Origin: Apostichopus japonicus
Lineage: Eukaryota > Echinodermata > Holothuroidea > Aspidochirotida > Stichopodidae
NCBI RefSeq assembly: GCF_037975245.1
Contig: NC_092562.1
Location: 19,314,054-19,378,053 of the forward strand
Direction of reading: 5' to 3'
Length of the DNA: 64,000 bases
In this document: in pieces, positions 12,296-23,752 of the stretch
How the letters are laid out: each line of letters starts with the position of its first letter
Position numbering within the stretch: position 1 is the stretch's first letter
Position numbers and translations under genes: made by a program
The notes under the pieces: model-generated
What the model saw: only the letters and a program-made list of their open reading frames with translations
What the model was told of the DNA's origin: nothing
Database searches by the model: none

Positions 12296-13418
12296 CAGGG
12301 GCGGCGATTTGTTTCAAATATTGGGGGGGGGGGGGAACATTTGCTTGGGTGCAGGCGCGTAGCAACTTTCATCCCCAAAATTGTTCACTCGCTTCGTGAT
12401 ATTTTGTATATTACTATCCAAGCGGAGCGCCACCATTGGCGTGCAGCGTACAAGAAAAATTCTGCTTTTGATAGCCCCCCAGATCACCAGAAATGGCACT
12501 TCTCGGGCTTGAAAATGACCAACCAGATGTACACATTTGCCTGAGAACCAAGTTTTTCCCAATAGTTTTTTTCTTCCATCCATGACCTTTTTCAAGATTG
12601 ACACCAGTCACACATCATGTTCGACCTCATCGCATCTCCTTTGGATCATTCCTTTTTTGTAGGTAATACTACGTAACGGCCCACAATACCCGTCAGCCCC
12701 ACTTTTTAAGGTTTTAAGCCCATTATTTGTTCAGAATTTGAATAAAAAATTCACTTCAAAACATGCCCATAATGTTGCACAAAATATCATCTATGGACAA
12801 CCAATATAGAAAAAAAAACCTTCAACCCCTAACAGCCCGGTCAAAATTGCACGAGTAGAGGGAAGTATGATGAAGAATGTTGGTCAGGGAATATTCGAAA
12901 ATTCAGACACAGTTAATTTATTGGTGTACAAATATTAAAACCTCTTATCACGGCTACTATAAAACTTTGATATCATAAAAAAAAATGCAAAAAATATGCT
13001 CAAGAGGGGGCGGTATCCACCTTCGCTCCCCTGGCTACACGCCTGCGGTTAGAAATCTTGTAGGAAACAGACCAAATGGAATCCCATTGAACCCATATCG
13101 ATGTGGATCGTTATGATTGTACGTACTTTCACTCATACACAAGAGATGTACAGACATTATGATAATAATCAAGAGTGACAACGTGCTATACGGTCACAGA
13201 AAAGTCCACGAAGAGTCATTTACCTCATGCAGCATGTGTTGGATGAAGTTTTAGCCACCACCAAATATGGTTTGGATAAATAATCTCACGCATTATTTTC
13301 TATTTATAGCCACACAAAAGACTATGCCACCAAATATTGGGGGATATTAGATACTATATCCCCCACCTAAAATATTGGGGGATATGTCCCCCCACGTCCC
13401 CCATGATCGCCGCCCATG
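12296..13418 (+). mobile_element. hAT-like non-autonomous DNA transposon, U1 only
   Basis: A 1123-bp insertion relative to U2-U4. It starts CAGGGGCGGCGAT and ends ATCGCCGCCCATG, a 13-base terminal inverted repeat with one mismatch (C/T-type change near the end). It is flanked by 8-bp duplications TATGTAAT (12288-12295) and TCTGTAAT (13419-13426); the empty site in U2 reads TCTGTAAT. The 8-bp duplication and CAGGGG end are hallmarks of hAT elements. No transposase frame is seen. A second inverted pair, GCAGGCGCGTAG (12351-12362) and CTACACGCCTGC (13035-13046), lies inside and suggests a nested element. Confidence 0.8.
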
Positions 13419-13426
13419 TCTGTAAT

Positions 13427-13809
13427 GATATATACCACATTGTATCACAAAGCCGATATTGCTTATACCCAAGGAATACTACGCCAACATTGTCTAGAAA
13501 ATGTGTTAGGCTGTAGTAAAAGTATTTTTTCATAACGCATGAACATACTGATATTAACGTAAATTAATCCATATATATAGGAAGACAGTCTTTGTAATGG
13601 ATATATTTAAGATATGGAGATAAACTCATTAGAAACTAATTATTGCTAATTATAAATGCACTAACGATATAACTCTTAGAAAATAGGATTGTTATATTTT
13701 CCTATGTGTGTAAAACTCCAGTCAAGCAAATACAGCAACGATAACAACCGGATCTGTGTCTCGTAACTCGCGATATCATTGTGTTTCAATATGTAATTTC
13801 TGCAAAGCG
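13427..13809 (-). other. 3' flank of TRIM copy B
   Basis: AT-rich 3' flank, nearly identical to that of copy D (45510-45913). No AATAAA is seen on the minus strand at the position where copies C and E have one. Confidence 0.5.
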
Positions 13810-16005
13810 CTATGCAGGTACTAGTCCGTATATATACATTTTACCCGAACTATCGGTAACTATCATGAGCTTCTCCTCCCCATCTACTACGGATGTGGTA
13901 ATGCACATTGCCTCTTCATCAACTGGCATTGATGTTAATAATTGCCGACCATCTCGACTGTATTGTGTTAGCACAGTGTTCAGCTCCATATCATCATTCC
14001 ATAACATGTAGATGAAACCTCCCGTACCTATGCACACACTGTAAGGTTTCACGTCAGCTCCACTTAGATTTGGTTTGGTGAATTCATACACCACCTTACT
14101 CCCTGAAGTCACCATGGTAACTGCATATGAGGTCCTACCAACATACTCACAGATCAGAAGATTACCGTCATGGACAGTAATATCACTTGCTACACTGATT
14201 ACATCAGGTAGTACTATGATGTGACTGTAATTCAGCTGATAATCAAATGCATACACTTCTCTGCTGTTAGTACCAACAATGATTTCATTCTTGGCGGGAT
14301 TCGTGGTAACAGATAAAACATACCTACCCTCTGGCCAGGGCTCATCCATATTACTGATGTTCTTCTTTTGGTAAGAAGAGTAAGAAATATTATAAATACC
14401 GATTTCATCCGGTATGCAAACTGTAATGACATTGAACCCCGACAAATTACAACAGTAACGCTCTGGCCGAACACTAAATCTCTTATTTCTATTTAAAACA
14501 TTCTGATTTAATATTTCTCCTTTCATGTTAATGGCAGTGATGTGTGATTCCTCTTGTGATACCATACCAGTCATAACGATATTACCATTGCTACTACTTG
14601 TCATACCGTTGATCCAGTAACCTTTAGCTTTGATTCCCGCAACATCAACAACAGACTCTGCGCTTTCTGTAATTACAACTTTGTCAGATATAACTTTTGT
14701 TATATCACTGATGACAAAATCAGATAAAGATTCTAACTCTGGATATTCTTGTTTCATTTCTTCGATCATAGGTTCACTTGCTGCTCTTATGTAAGGAACA
14801 CACTGTGCGTCTGTCCAATCGTCATTGCATGCAAGAATGGTAGAAGACGTTGCTGATAAGTTTTCGAACCGTTTAATAAGTTGCTTACATTTATTTAGTA
14901 TTTCTTCACATTTGTTTTTGTTTTGACTTGTAAGAATATCTTTAGCTGTTGTCAAGGTCTTGAAATTACTTTCTAACTTCCCGAGTTTTTTAAAGAATTC
15001 ACCCTCCGTTTCCTTACAATTGTCCTTAAATTCTTCCAATTCCTGGTCATATTTTACATCGGTAATTGTCATATTTTCTTGATGTTTCATGATCAATCGG
15101 TTCATTTCCTCTTCATGTTTAACAGTTATTTCACGTTTTTCACATCCTCTTCTTTTTTCTATGTCAGCAGCTCGTTTGTCACGTTTATCACTACATTCAG
15201 CAAGTTTATCCTTTGTTTTCTTTGCCTGTTCCTCGTGTTGACTTATCAACAACAATGTCTTTTTTATAGCATTCTCATTCAATTTTACTAGCGCCATTTG
15301 AACCTTCTCAGGTAACGCATATAGTTTATTTTTATGCTTGCTTAGTTCCGCGAGGTTCCGATTCAGTAATGTCCTTTCCTTCTTGGCTAGATGAGTCACA
15401 TCTATGAGATCATGACCTTTGTGCTGACTGTAAGTGCAGACTAAGCAAACCGGTTCATTTTGGCATGTACCACAGCACAATTTGGCTGGTTCTTTGATAT
15501 GAAAATGGCACCTGGGATCTTCCGTCATTGCAGCTATTTCCTCCATGGTCAGGTTCTTAGCTGCCATATTTTCCAATTTCAGAGTGCTTGGTTGGTGATC
15601 AGTAAACATTTTATTACTGATATGAACCTTGTAACATTCGTCACATAAAAAATCTCTACATTTAAAACAGTAGGCCGAACATACCACATCCTTTGAACAG
15701 CTCACACACTGCTTCAAATCTTTCTTTTCGAATGATTTACGCAATTCTATGAACTCGAGCACACTCTTCATATGAAAATCAGTCTTAAAGCCGTCCAATC
15801 CATCCTCTGGTATACAACATCGCTGTTTACAAAGTGGACATTCTATTGTCCCATCATGGCTGGCTTGAATAACTGTTCTCAAGCAATCGTTACAGTATCG
15901 ATGAAGACATGGTAACAGTTTCGGCTCATTAAATTGATCCAAACAAACAGAGCACTTGAAGAAGTTTTCTGTCAGGTCTTCTATGAAAGGGTTCCAGGTA
16001 GCCAT
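13810..16005 (-). CDS. TRIM-like RING / B-box / coiled-coil / beta-propeller protein, copy B (731 aa, intact)
   Basis: This is a single uninterrupted 731-residue frame with no intron. A C3HC4 RING has ligands C18, C21, C33, H35, C38, C41, C56 and C59. B-box1 uses C100, C103, C113, C116, C121, C124, H128 and H137. B-box2 uses C166, H169, C178, C181, C187, C190, H195 and H198. Residues about 200-395 are charged and Lys/Glu-rich and form the coiled coil. Residues about 430-731 contain repeated blade-like stretches (for example GNIVMTG, NEIIVGTNSREVYAFD, GFIYMLW, EKLMIVTDSSGKMYIYG) typical of an NHL/WD-like propeller, as in TRIM56- or TRIM71-like proteins. No filamin domain is seen. The first ATG of the frame is used because all copies begin with the same MA(T/S) context. 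Expected role: ubiquitin E3 ligase. Ligand and cellular role are unknown; innate immunity is an inference from the family. Confidence 0.93.
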   Translation of the reverse strand: MATWNPFIEDLTENFFKCSVCLDQFNEPKLLPCLHRYCNDCLRTVIQASHDGTIECPLCKQRCCIPEDGLDGFKTDFHMKSVLEFIELRKSFEKKDLKQCVSCSKDVVCSAYCFKCRDFLCDECYKVHISNKMFTDHQPSTLKLENMAAKNLTMEEIAAMTEDPRCHFHIKEPAKLCCGTCQNEPVCLVCTYSQHKGHDLIDVTHLAKKERTLLNRNLAELSKHKNKLYALPEKVQMALVKLNENAIKKTLLLISQHEEQAKKTKDKLAECSDKRDKRAADIEKRRGCEKREITVKHEEEMNRLIMKHQENMTITDVKYDQELEEFKDNCKETEGEFFKKLGKLESNFKTLTTAKDILTSQNKNKCEEILNKCKQLIKRFENLSATSSTILACNDDWTDAQCVPYIRAASEPMIEEMKQEYPELESLSDFVISDITKVISDKVVITESAESVVDVAGIKAKGYWINGMTSSSNGNIVMTGMVSQEESHITAINMKGEILNQNVLNRNKRFSVRPERYCCNLSGFNVITVCIPDEIGIYNISYSSYQKKNISNMDEPWPEGRYVLSVTTNPAKNEIIVGTNSREVYAFDYQLNYSHIIVLPDVISVASDITVHDGNLLICEYVGRTSYAVTMVTSGSKVVYEFTKPNLSGADVKPYSVCIGTGGFIYMLWNDDMELNTVLTQYSRDGRQLLTSMPVDEEAMCITTSVVDGEEKLMIVTDSSGKMYIYGLVPA

Positions 16006-16170
16006 GTCGATGAAGGTTGTTAACTCTCACTTGATAAACTGTACTCAGTTACGTCACAATCTATGAAAGAGTTCAGGAAAAGAAAGGGTTTAACAAATTA
16101 TTATTTATCCCTGTATTTCATAAAATATGAATGGAAATACGAACATACATGCATAACCCATTCAAAATGG
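16006..16170 (-). promoter_or_regulatory. 5' flank of TRIM copy B with CRE/ATF-like site
   Basis: TTACGTCA at 16049-16056, 43 bases upstream of the ATG, in the same conserved block as in the other copies. The TATA-like position is degraded (TTTCATAAAAT). Confidence 0.35.
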
Positions 16171-17770
16171 ACTAGCCACAGAAGTGCTAAAGTATTTCTG
16201 GCCAGGGTTCAAGTTCAACACGTCCTTCATCTCCAAACTTTTGGAGAAGGTTTTGTATGCACGAATTGAGCGACACTAGCATACCAATGCCCTCCACGAA
16301 CAGTTTGGACTTCAGGACATTGCATCGAAGTAGTTTGAGTCGATATCTGTCCAACAGATTTCAAACAGTTTGCATTAATATTGAGCTTTCGGAACCATTA
16401 CCTCTAGAGTTTGGCGTTCCACAGGAATCGGTGCTTTGGCTTCAAGCTTTTCACTATGTACACAATCGTACATAGTCACAGCTTGAATTACCATGTCTAT
16501 ACGAATGACACACACATTTACCTTCATTCAAGCCTTTTACTTAATATCTCTGCTAGTAGATGTGTTTTGGAGAATATTGAATATTAAAACTTAAAATGAA
16601 TGGTGACAAGATTGAAGTAATCATAACCATAATCTGAAAAACCTTCCCGATGTATTGTTGAGGGTGGAAGGAGTATCGATTAAATCCGTATTAGACAGTC
16701 AAAACTTTTGAGTTTATCTTGATACAGCTCTTAATATGGATGCACATGTAAACCATATTTTTAATCTCTCTGAACACAGTTCTGGACAGAGCACTTAAAT
16801 CACCCTTTAATATGTGCAATCGTTGTGGTTCTACATGAAGGGAATATCTGTAGTAACTGCAGTCGGTTAATAGTCTGTTTTAATGTATTAAAGTTCTAAC
16901 TCAATTTAATCAGGCTTAAAGATTAAACTTGATTTAAGTTGACTACTTATTCAACCAGCATACAACTGACTTACATAGCCCAGCTGTTAGTATTAAGAGC
17001 TCTTGTACTCTATGAGATACATGGATCCACATACCACATGTGAAATTTATCAAACGTTTGATTTATTTTATGCTTTAATACTTTGACCTCTGCTGAGCTC
17101 AAGTAACCTTTGACCTCCACTGTAAACAACGTACCAGTGTTACTCAAGATGGAGCCACATACCAAGTTCATCGAATTTTTTATTCGTTTAGTTTGAAAGG
17201 TATTCAGACTTTGACCTCTGCAGAAAACCCTTCAGTTCTTAAAATAAATGAAGGGGTTCCACATGCATATGGAGTATTAAATCCATCAAAGTTCTACTTT
17301 TGGAGTTCAACCGCTTTAACAAGGTTTTCTTTAAATTCTGTTGACCTCAAGTGACCATTAACAATAGCGTTGTTCACTCAATAAGGTGGATTCAAACACC
17401 AGGAACGCAGTAAACCCAAGCTTTAATTTTGATCGTGTACATACAAGGTTTTCAAAATGTGACCTCTGGTGAACTCAAATAAGATTTTGTGCTTGTACTT
17501 GCTTAGTTACCAGTATATCCACAGGCAAAGAATACAGATCACAAATGACCTTTGTCTTCCTCATCTAAAAATAGGATTCTTCTTCTTAAAAGTTGCATCC
17601 ATGTATCTCATTGGAGTTCACCCACTGTACAGTTCTTGAGTTATCGTGTTTGCAAACCAAGGTGCTACACACATACACACTACCATCATCGCAAAGATTC
17701 CTTTCGCCTTCGGCAAGGAATGAAAAAATGAATGACAACAAATCAATCAATAATCAATCAATCATTGAAA
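16170..17770 (+). mobile_element. CR1-like LINE 3' half, unit U2
   Basis: Across shifting frames the plus strand keeps recognisable non-LTR reverse transcriptase pieces: an ISKLLEKV-like block near 16230, LEFGVPQ(E)SVL near 16410 and a decayed Y-(T)-DD region near 16500, all with stops and frameshifts. A non-coding region at about 17030-17560 follows, made of degenerate repeats containing TGACCTCTG or CTTTGACCTC. The end is a hairpin at 17697-17721 and a tail of ATGA/ATCA units. The layout (RT, 3' UTR, hairpin, short tandem tail) fits the CR1/L2 group. It lies at the same place in every block, so it was inserted before the array duplicated. Confidence 0.75.
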
Positions 17771-18375
17771 TGCATACGTTTTATCTTTGTGTGTAGAGCT
17801 ATGCTGAGTTTTCAGAGTGTTTCTAAATGAGAATAGTAATGACAATTAACTATATTCAATAAAACTTAACTATCTGTTAGTAGTGTTGAATTAAATATAA
17901 TGCAACTAATGTGAGCAATGAGATCAAAACTAATCCATCATTTTTCGCATAAGTAATGTCATTTAAAACATTACAACATTTTTATGGAACTATACAAAAT
18001 GTCCAATCTAAATGGCCCTATGTGATTTCCATATTTTAAAAGCTCTCCCTTTTCATAACTACGAGACACCAGAGGCCTAACATGATTTTGAGCAATATGA
18101 CTTTGATACTTGGGCAGTCGATCTACCTCAGTAGCTATATATAGATAATATATGTAACGGCTGGTTCAACAACTAATCTTACCAATTATGATGTTCTTTT
18201 CCTCGTGATCTCTAAATGCACAACCTTCTTTATAATCTTCTGATCAGAATATGCCGTTTTTCCTCACCGTATGACTGCATATATAATATATTGCATGAGT
18301 GAACAGAGATATAGAGTGACAGAAAGTAACAAATTACCAATGTAATTTTCCCAGCTGCTTTGAAAAATGAAACAC

Positions 18376-18425
18376 GTTGCGCTTATGCCCTATGGGTTTC
18401 GGCAACGTAAGAAGAAGAACAAGAG
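18376..18425 (+). mobile_element. 50-bp retroposon end with 11-bp target duplication, U2 only
   Basis: About 50 bases ending in GTAAGAAGAAGAACAAG-type A-rich sequence are inserted between two copies of AAATGAAACAC (18365-18375 and 18426-18436). U1, U3 and U4 have one copy. The variable-length duplication and A-rich tail fit a very short 5'-truncated retroposon. Confidence 0.7.
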
Positions 18426-18885
18426 AAATGAAACACATGTAGCTCCCCTGTAAAGTGGTTTGTCACGCAGTGCAGTCTGTGGATAGTTTATCATGAAAGA
18501 CTTTGGATGTGCTAATATTTGGGCAGTAGATATACCCTATTCTCAATACACTTGATAGTTCAAAGGTAGCATATATAAATGCAAATGTTTTTATTGACTT
18601 AATTACACACTAAATATGCTCTCTAGTTCTACAGAGAAGTTCTCACTGGCTAAACGCTACCCATCACTGGATAGCTGGTTAGCTATTCATGGCACCATCA
18701 ATTTGCCGTATCATATTGTTATTTTTGCTGCATACGTATATGTCTTATTTTACGAAGATATAAACAGAGTCGGATTTTTTCGGAGGTCGGTCGCCATTTT
18801 TATTGCTGGCCTGAAAGAGGTCGCTCTTTACTTTTACGTGAATTACATTATGATCGCAATCTCAATACATTACACATGACAGTGC

Positions 18886-19080
18886 CTTAAGTTTCATTTC
18901 ATTTTATTTTCATTATATATTTGATCCAATCAAAAAGCAGTATACAAACAACAAAGTAGGATCAGGATCTACAAAAGGAAACCAAATTCCTGTAGCCCGG
19001 AGGCTTGTACACCCTTACAATAAGAGACCTAGAACTAAAATAAATATAAAAATATATATATAAAAATAAATAAATATATA
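18886..19080 (-). mobile_element. Retroposon 3' end, U2 only
   Basis: 195 bases replace the short sequence found in the other units at this point. On the minus strand it ends in AATGAAAATAAAATG with an AAATG-rich tail, and the other end is rich in TTTAT. It looks like a 5'-truncated LINE or SINE. Confidence 0.5.
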
Positions 19081-20759
19081 TTGTAACTTGTGAACAGACC
19101 GCTTTACTGAGTAGAAAACAATTTCCGTATGCTGTTTATGTGAGGCCTAAAGGGTCCAAAATTGCCTCAATTAACCCAATTATTACACCATTTATTGTAG
19201 AATCGGGGAGTTTAAGTTTGTCTCCCTAAGCCTATACAGACGTACAATAGAGGGCTCCGTAATTTATAATCAGCAATTATGCTCGTGTATTTTAACCATC
19301 CAACGTTTTAGTGTATTCATCGTTGATAAGCCAGAGTTATTAAAAAGGAACTTATAAGCAAATATCCGCTTTTGAAGACTATTTATGAAGACTTTCAGGT
19401 GTACGCTCGGTTTAAAGTTACTAGTGTAAGGCCCGGCTTAACTTATACCTGGAACTATCAAAAATAAGCTTGCAATAACATATCAAATATATGTTCTCCT
19501 GCTGCTTTTTGGCACTTTACCTGTGATAGGAGAACAGTCGGGCGGATTAATGTACACTGTTATAGGAGTATGCCACCCAAAGATCACCTTTGCTCTGTAC
19601 AGTTAATTATTTATTCAAAATATGGGTAACCAGCAAGCGCATGTTTGCGTGCTATGTACGATAGTGGATAGTGTTGTCTTACCAATATATCATGACATTC
19701 CATTGTTTATGTCGTCCACACCGATCGCGTATAGGCGTCCTCTGCGGAATACACTATTCTTCCTTCCTTATGTGTAGGCTACACTACATCATTTCCGGTA
19801 ATGCATGAATGCAGAAAATGTATCGGGCAGGCACAATATTCTAATAGTAACGCTCACACCATTACATGATTATCTTATATCTAACCATCCCTATAAATAT
19901 GGGTTCATTGAAAAAAACTTATTAAAAGAACTCATTCCTACATCTGATGAAATCGGTTTAACAGCTTCTTAGGTCGCCTTCTCACGTAGTCCGGGGAATA
20001 TCTTTCCATATGAACTTGAGCTTCTGAAAACTAACCATCTAAGAAAAAGCTCTTAAGTGTATGAAAATTTCGTTGGAAAGTTTATCCACAGGACATTTGT
20101 CGTTTCAAATTAATCTGCTAGTAACTTTCGAACATTTATTTTAAAGTTGGTCATTTGTATTATCTGGTTAGGGAAGTATTGTGATGACACGTTCGGAATA
20201 ACGTGGTCAGTTTGAAACAAAGCAGAGCCAAATAAATAAATATTAACGCATGAAATTGGGAAAAAAATATTCACAGCTCTTGACATTTTCGCATGCAGTG
20301 ACCGCTCAGTGATCCGTCACATGAACTATTGACATTTTGCTCACTCAACCGCGCCCTGTGATCTCTGGGGCAAACCAAAATGATTATAAATCTAAAATAA
20401 AAATACAACATTATAAATGTCACGGGTTTCTTAAATTGAACAAAGACTGTGCAAATACAAGGCAATGACTAAAACTTTAGCTTAGTCACAACTGCATTTA
20501 ACTAAAGGTTTTACCTTAAATTTCTTCCTTGCAGTTTTTAGATCCTGTTGGCTAAGTTATGTCGTTCCTTAAAATTTGTTTGTCGTTACTCTTCCTGTTT
20601 TCTGTTTGTTTTAAGTTCCAACTCGGTTTCTTTCCGTTTGCTATGTTTCATTCTACAGTTCATTTGACCTCACTAATAGATCCATAATTTGACTGACTTC
20701 AGATTACTACATCCTCGTTCTGTGAAGTTTGTTTGTTTGTTTGTTCAATTACATTTCTT

Positions 20760-21075
20760 TTTATGACCCTTTTTGGCCGCTTAATAATTAAGCGTTTACT
20801 TTACTTACGTGTACTTATGAATTTGTTCCAATAATCGCTCCCCATCCCAATAGCCCCCCCCCCCAATACACAGATATAAAAACCTCGAAGCACCCCGTAC
20901 CTTTGTTCCCTTTCCATGCATTGGTTATGTTGTGTTAACGTTTATGTATATGTACTGTACAAATATTTTGTTCACCTTTATACAGTTATATCCTTGCATT
21001 ATTTTGTACCTGTACTTACAGTTTATGATGGAAATAAAATGTTTCATTGTCATTTCATTGTCATTGTCACTTGAA
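20760..21075 (+). mobile_element. Retroposon-like 3' tail, U2
   Basis: Same block as 4560-4865, here with extra TTTCATTGTCA repeats at 21040-21070. Confidence 0.4.
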
Positions 21076-22191
21076 TATACTTCACCTTATAGTTAATTTT
21101 CATGCTCTTATTTTCTAAGCTTGGTATCTTTCGGTCCTTTCAATGATCGCATATTGTAGGTCTGGCTTAATTGAATAGCGTTTGCCATTGCATCTCTCAA
21201 CATTGCATTCTAATTGTTAGCAAGATTATTATTTGTAGTACGAAAAAGCAATGAAACAACGTAGCAAAGTTCTCCCCCAACTCGACAATAAATACAACAA
21301 ACATTGAATTGACATTGTGTTGAATCAGGGAGTTTCCATAACAACTCTCTGGCTCAATGTAGAAGCAAAGTTAGAATACTGAATAAGTATTTGTACTTTA
21401 CGCAGAATTTTAGTCTCGACATGTTAATAGTAACAAACAAATACAAACACTTTAGGACAATTTATTGTTTCTTTAGTCAATCAGGATTTCAAGTTAACCA
21501 CTTTTAAAGTATTTTAAAACTCTGGAAAGCGCCGTCGGCTCCTCGGCGCAGGCTATAATGGTTATATTAATCCATTGTTTTATCAATTCTAATGACTCAA
21601 CCAAAACCGTTTCCTGTTCAACTTCAGAACATCCTTGTATGACATTCATCACTACTAGTCAGTGATCAATTTGTAACATAGGCCTATTATAAACACGTAA
21701 TATGAAGCCATAAAATTCTTATGTTCTTCCACTGTATATTGTGTCGCAGTCTGACGAACTCGGTCACGTTAACTGACACACTTTGTTTAAAAGTTCATTC
21801 CCCCCCCCCCCTCCCCAAATTAAGGGTTTTATACAAGAACAACCTGGACGCAAAGCAGCTGTTTTTAATGGTCTATAACATATCCAAATTAATGTTGTGC
21901 CTAAAGTCATTCTTTTAAGCTACATTTTGAGTCCTGTGTTAACGTTTCATCAAGCTGGACAAAGCCATGTAATATATAGGCCACTCACTTGGATGTTCTT
22001 CCAGTCCTTGTATCGAAGAGATGTAGAAATGACCCATTTCGTTCTTGGTTTCGTATTATTAAGCGTTTGAGTGCATATTAATTTGTGTACCTCAAATTTC
22101 ATGTAAGGCTTTAGTAGTAATGCTTATCTCGCCATTCTTGTCTTCATTTCATTTTCTTCTGGTGTGATTTTGTTGAATTATATTTTGTTAC
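21076..22191. other. Intergenic, U2: no gene recognised
   Basis: Collinear with U1 4866-5950. The LTR element begins at 22192 and replaces sequence equivalent to about 5960-6220 of U1. Confidence 0.5.
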
Positions 22192-23278
22192 TGTTACGTT
22201 GGAATGCGAGAGGTCTCGATAATTAATTTAAACGAGACACAAGCCTGGGTTCGTTTCCGTAAGGAACACAGACAGATTGACGAGTCTAGAGATTTTAAAT
22301 GAGAACGTAAACTATATTGAACAATGGATTTCGAACCAACAACAACAAGTGGTAATAACAAATATATAGAAAATTACTCACAAACTTAACAAGATAGGAT
22401 ACACTTTAAAACACGCTGGTCTCTTCCAACGGCGATATCCCACAGCGGCCACGACCTTGATGACGACGATTCTCGGTCCGTTGTACCGCGAAATTCACTG
22501 GTCCTCGACGAAGTTTCTCGCGATCCCAGAAACAGCAGTCACCTTCTTTCCGGCGATGCTCCAAAATAGAAGACGGACTTCCAGCCACAATAGAGTGAAG
22601 CACAAGTCGAACTTCTCGCCGACTAAATATTACCAGAGTCGATCCAAAAATCAGCTTTATAGCCACCAACTCCTGGCGTAACGAACTTCCTCAACGGAGA
22701 CAGAAATTCTTCACCTTCTCCGAAATAAAGACTGAAAAACTGTACTTTCACAGCAAAGTCCTCTTCAAACTTCTGAATGGGAGTGTAGAATCAATCTTGT
22801 TATCGATATCTCAATCCTTCAAAAAATACTGGTAGTTGGGCACTGACGATATATAGTAGAATGATATAATGTGTCGTCGCTTGTATTCGTACAGAAAACT
22901 GAGAAACTCTCCGATCTGGGCGGGCTTTTATACGATTCGCCATGTCAAGAATCATCCAGATCTTTCTCGATACACCTGACCCAGTTTTTCTATTCTTGGA
23001 AGTCCTTTGCATATCTTGCGAACCTTCCAGAGAATCCACGAAGATGCCGTGCACAGCTTACACGCGATTCCACGTAAACCGACGTTAACCCGAGACCAGC
23101 GAGTCATCATAAGGAATACACTAGAACAATCGTGTATTATAACATTCTGACACGGTAACCCGACCTAATTTCTCAAATACTGATTTATCACGTAGGCAAT
23201 TTCAATACTTTCTATATTATAACATTAGGTTCCTTACTAGCAGTGACTAGCGTTAGGCTACAATGGTCCCTCGTAACA
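22192..23278 (-). mobile_element. LTR of a Ty3/gypsy-type retrotransposon (3' LTR)
   Basis: A 1087-bp segment on the minus strand starting TGTTACG and ending CGTAACA, perfect 7-base ends of the TG...CA type. A TATAAAAG box lies at 22925-22932 (minus strand). Immediately upstream on the minus strand, at 23279-23289, is a polypurine tract AAGGGGGAGGG, exactly where the plus-strand primer of a 3' LTR belongs. No second LTR is in the window. Confidence 0.8.
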
Positions 23279-23289
23279 CCCTCCCCCTT

Positions 23290-23752
23290 AAAGGAAAGTT
23301 TGAATGTAATGAAAACTTTCTAATTTCTTACATTCTAGTACATCTTATCAACAAACAAATATTCTATCATAAAATATGTACTTTGTTACACTTGAACAAA
23401 TTTTCGTTAAACATTTATCAAACAACTTTTAAGTTATGCATAATAAATAATTCTGAGTGTTCTTTATACACATGCATAGTGACATTATCTTTGTCTTGTC
23501 ATATATACAATAAATTTATGTGAATCTGGACAAAGCATCTGCCATCACATTGTCTTTTCCTTTTATGTGCCTCACATCAAGATTGTACTCTTGTAAAGTT
23601 AAGCTCCATCTCATTAATCTTTGATTCTTATTCTTCATTCTATGTATGAAAGTGAGAGGATTATGATCAGTGAACACAAGCACAGGGTAGACAGTAGTAT
23701 GCAAATATACATGGAAATGTTGCAGTGATAACAAGAGTGCAAGACATTTCTG
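23290..23752 (-). pseudogene. Ty3/gypsy pol fragment (RNase H), truncated
   Basis: The minus-strand frame 23734-23516, readable back to about 23752, gives the C-terminal RNase H region of gypsy pol: CLALLLSLQHF, then VFTDHNPLTF, then the run ending KGKDNVMADALSRF. The usual integrase does not follow; only about 225 bases separate this from the polypurine tract, so integrase is deleted. The 5' side is cut where host sequence resumes (TTTCTGATGTGC). The copy is dead. Confidence 0.85.

Larger units (their letters stand above)
17771..20760. other. Intergenic, U2: no gene recognised
   Basis: Collinear with U1 1701-4560, with two extra insertions at 18376-18425 and 18886-19080. An 87-codon frame at 18616-18879 is longer than its U1, U3 and U4 equivalents only because of changed stops and starts. 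Confidence 0.5.

Noticed and set aside
15079-15291. Plus-strand frames over the TRIM genes (also 47183-47395, 29922-30218, 63570-63866)
   Set aside because: They are antisense shadows of the Lys/Glu-rich coiled coil, giving Phe/Ser-rich translations.
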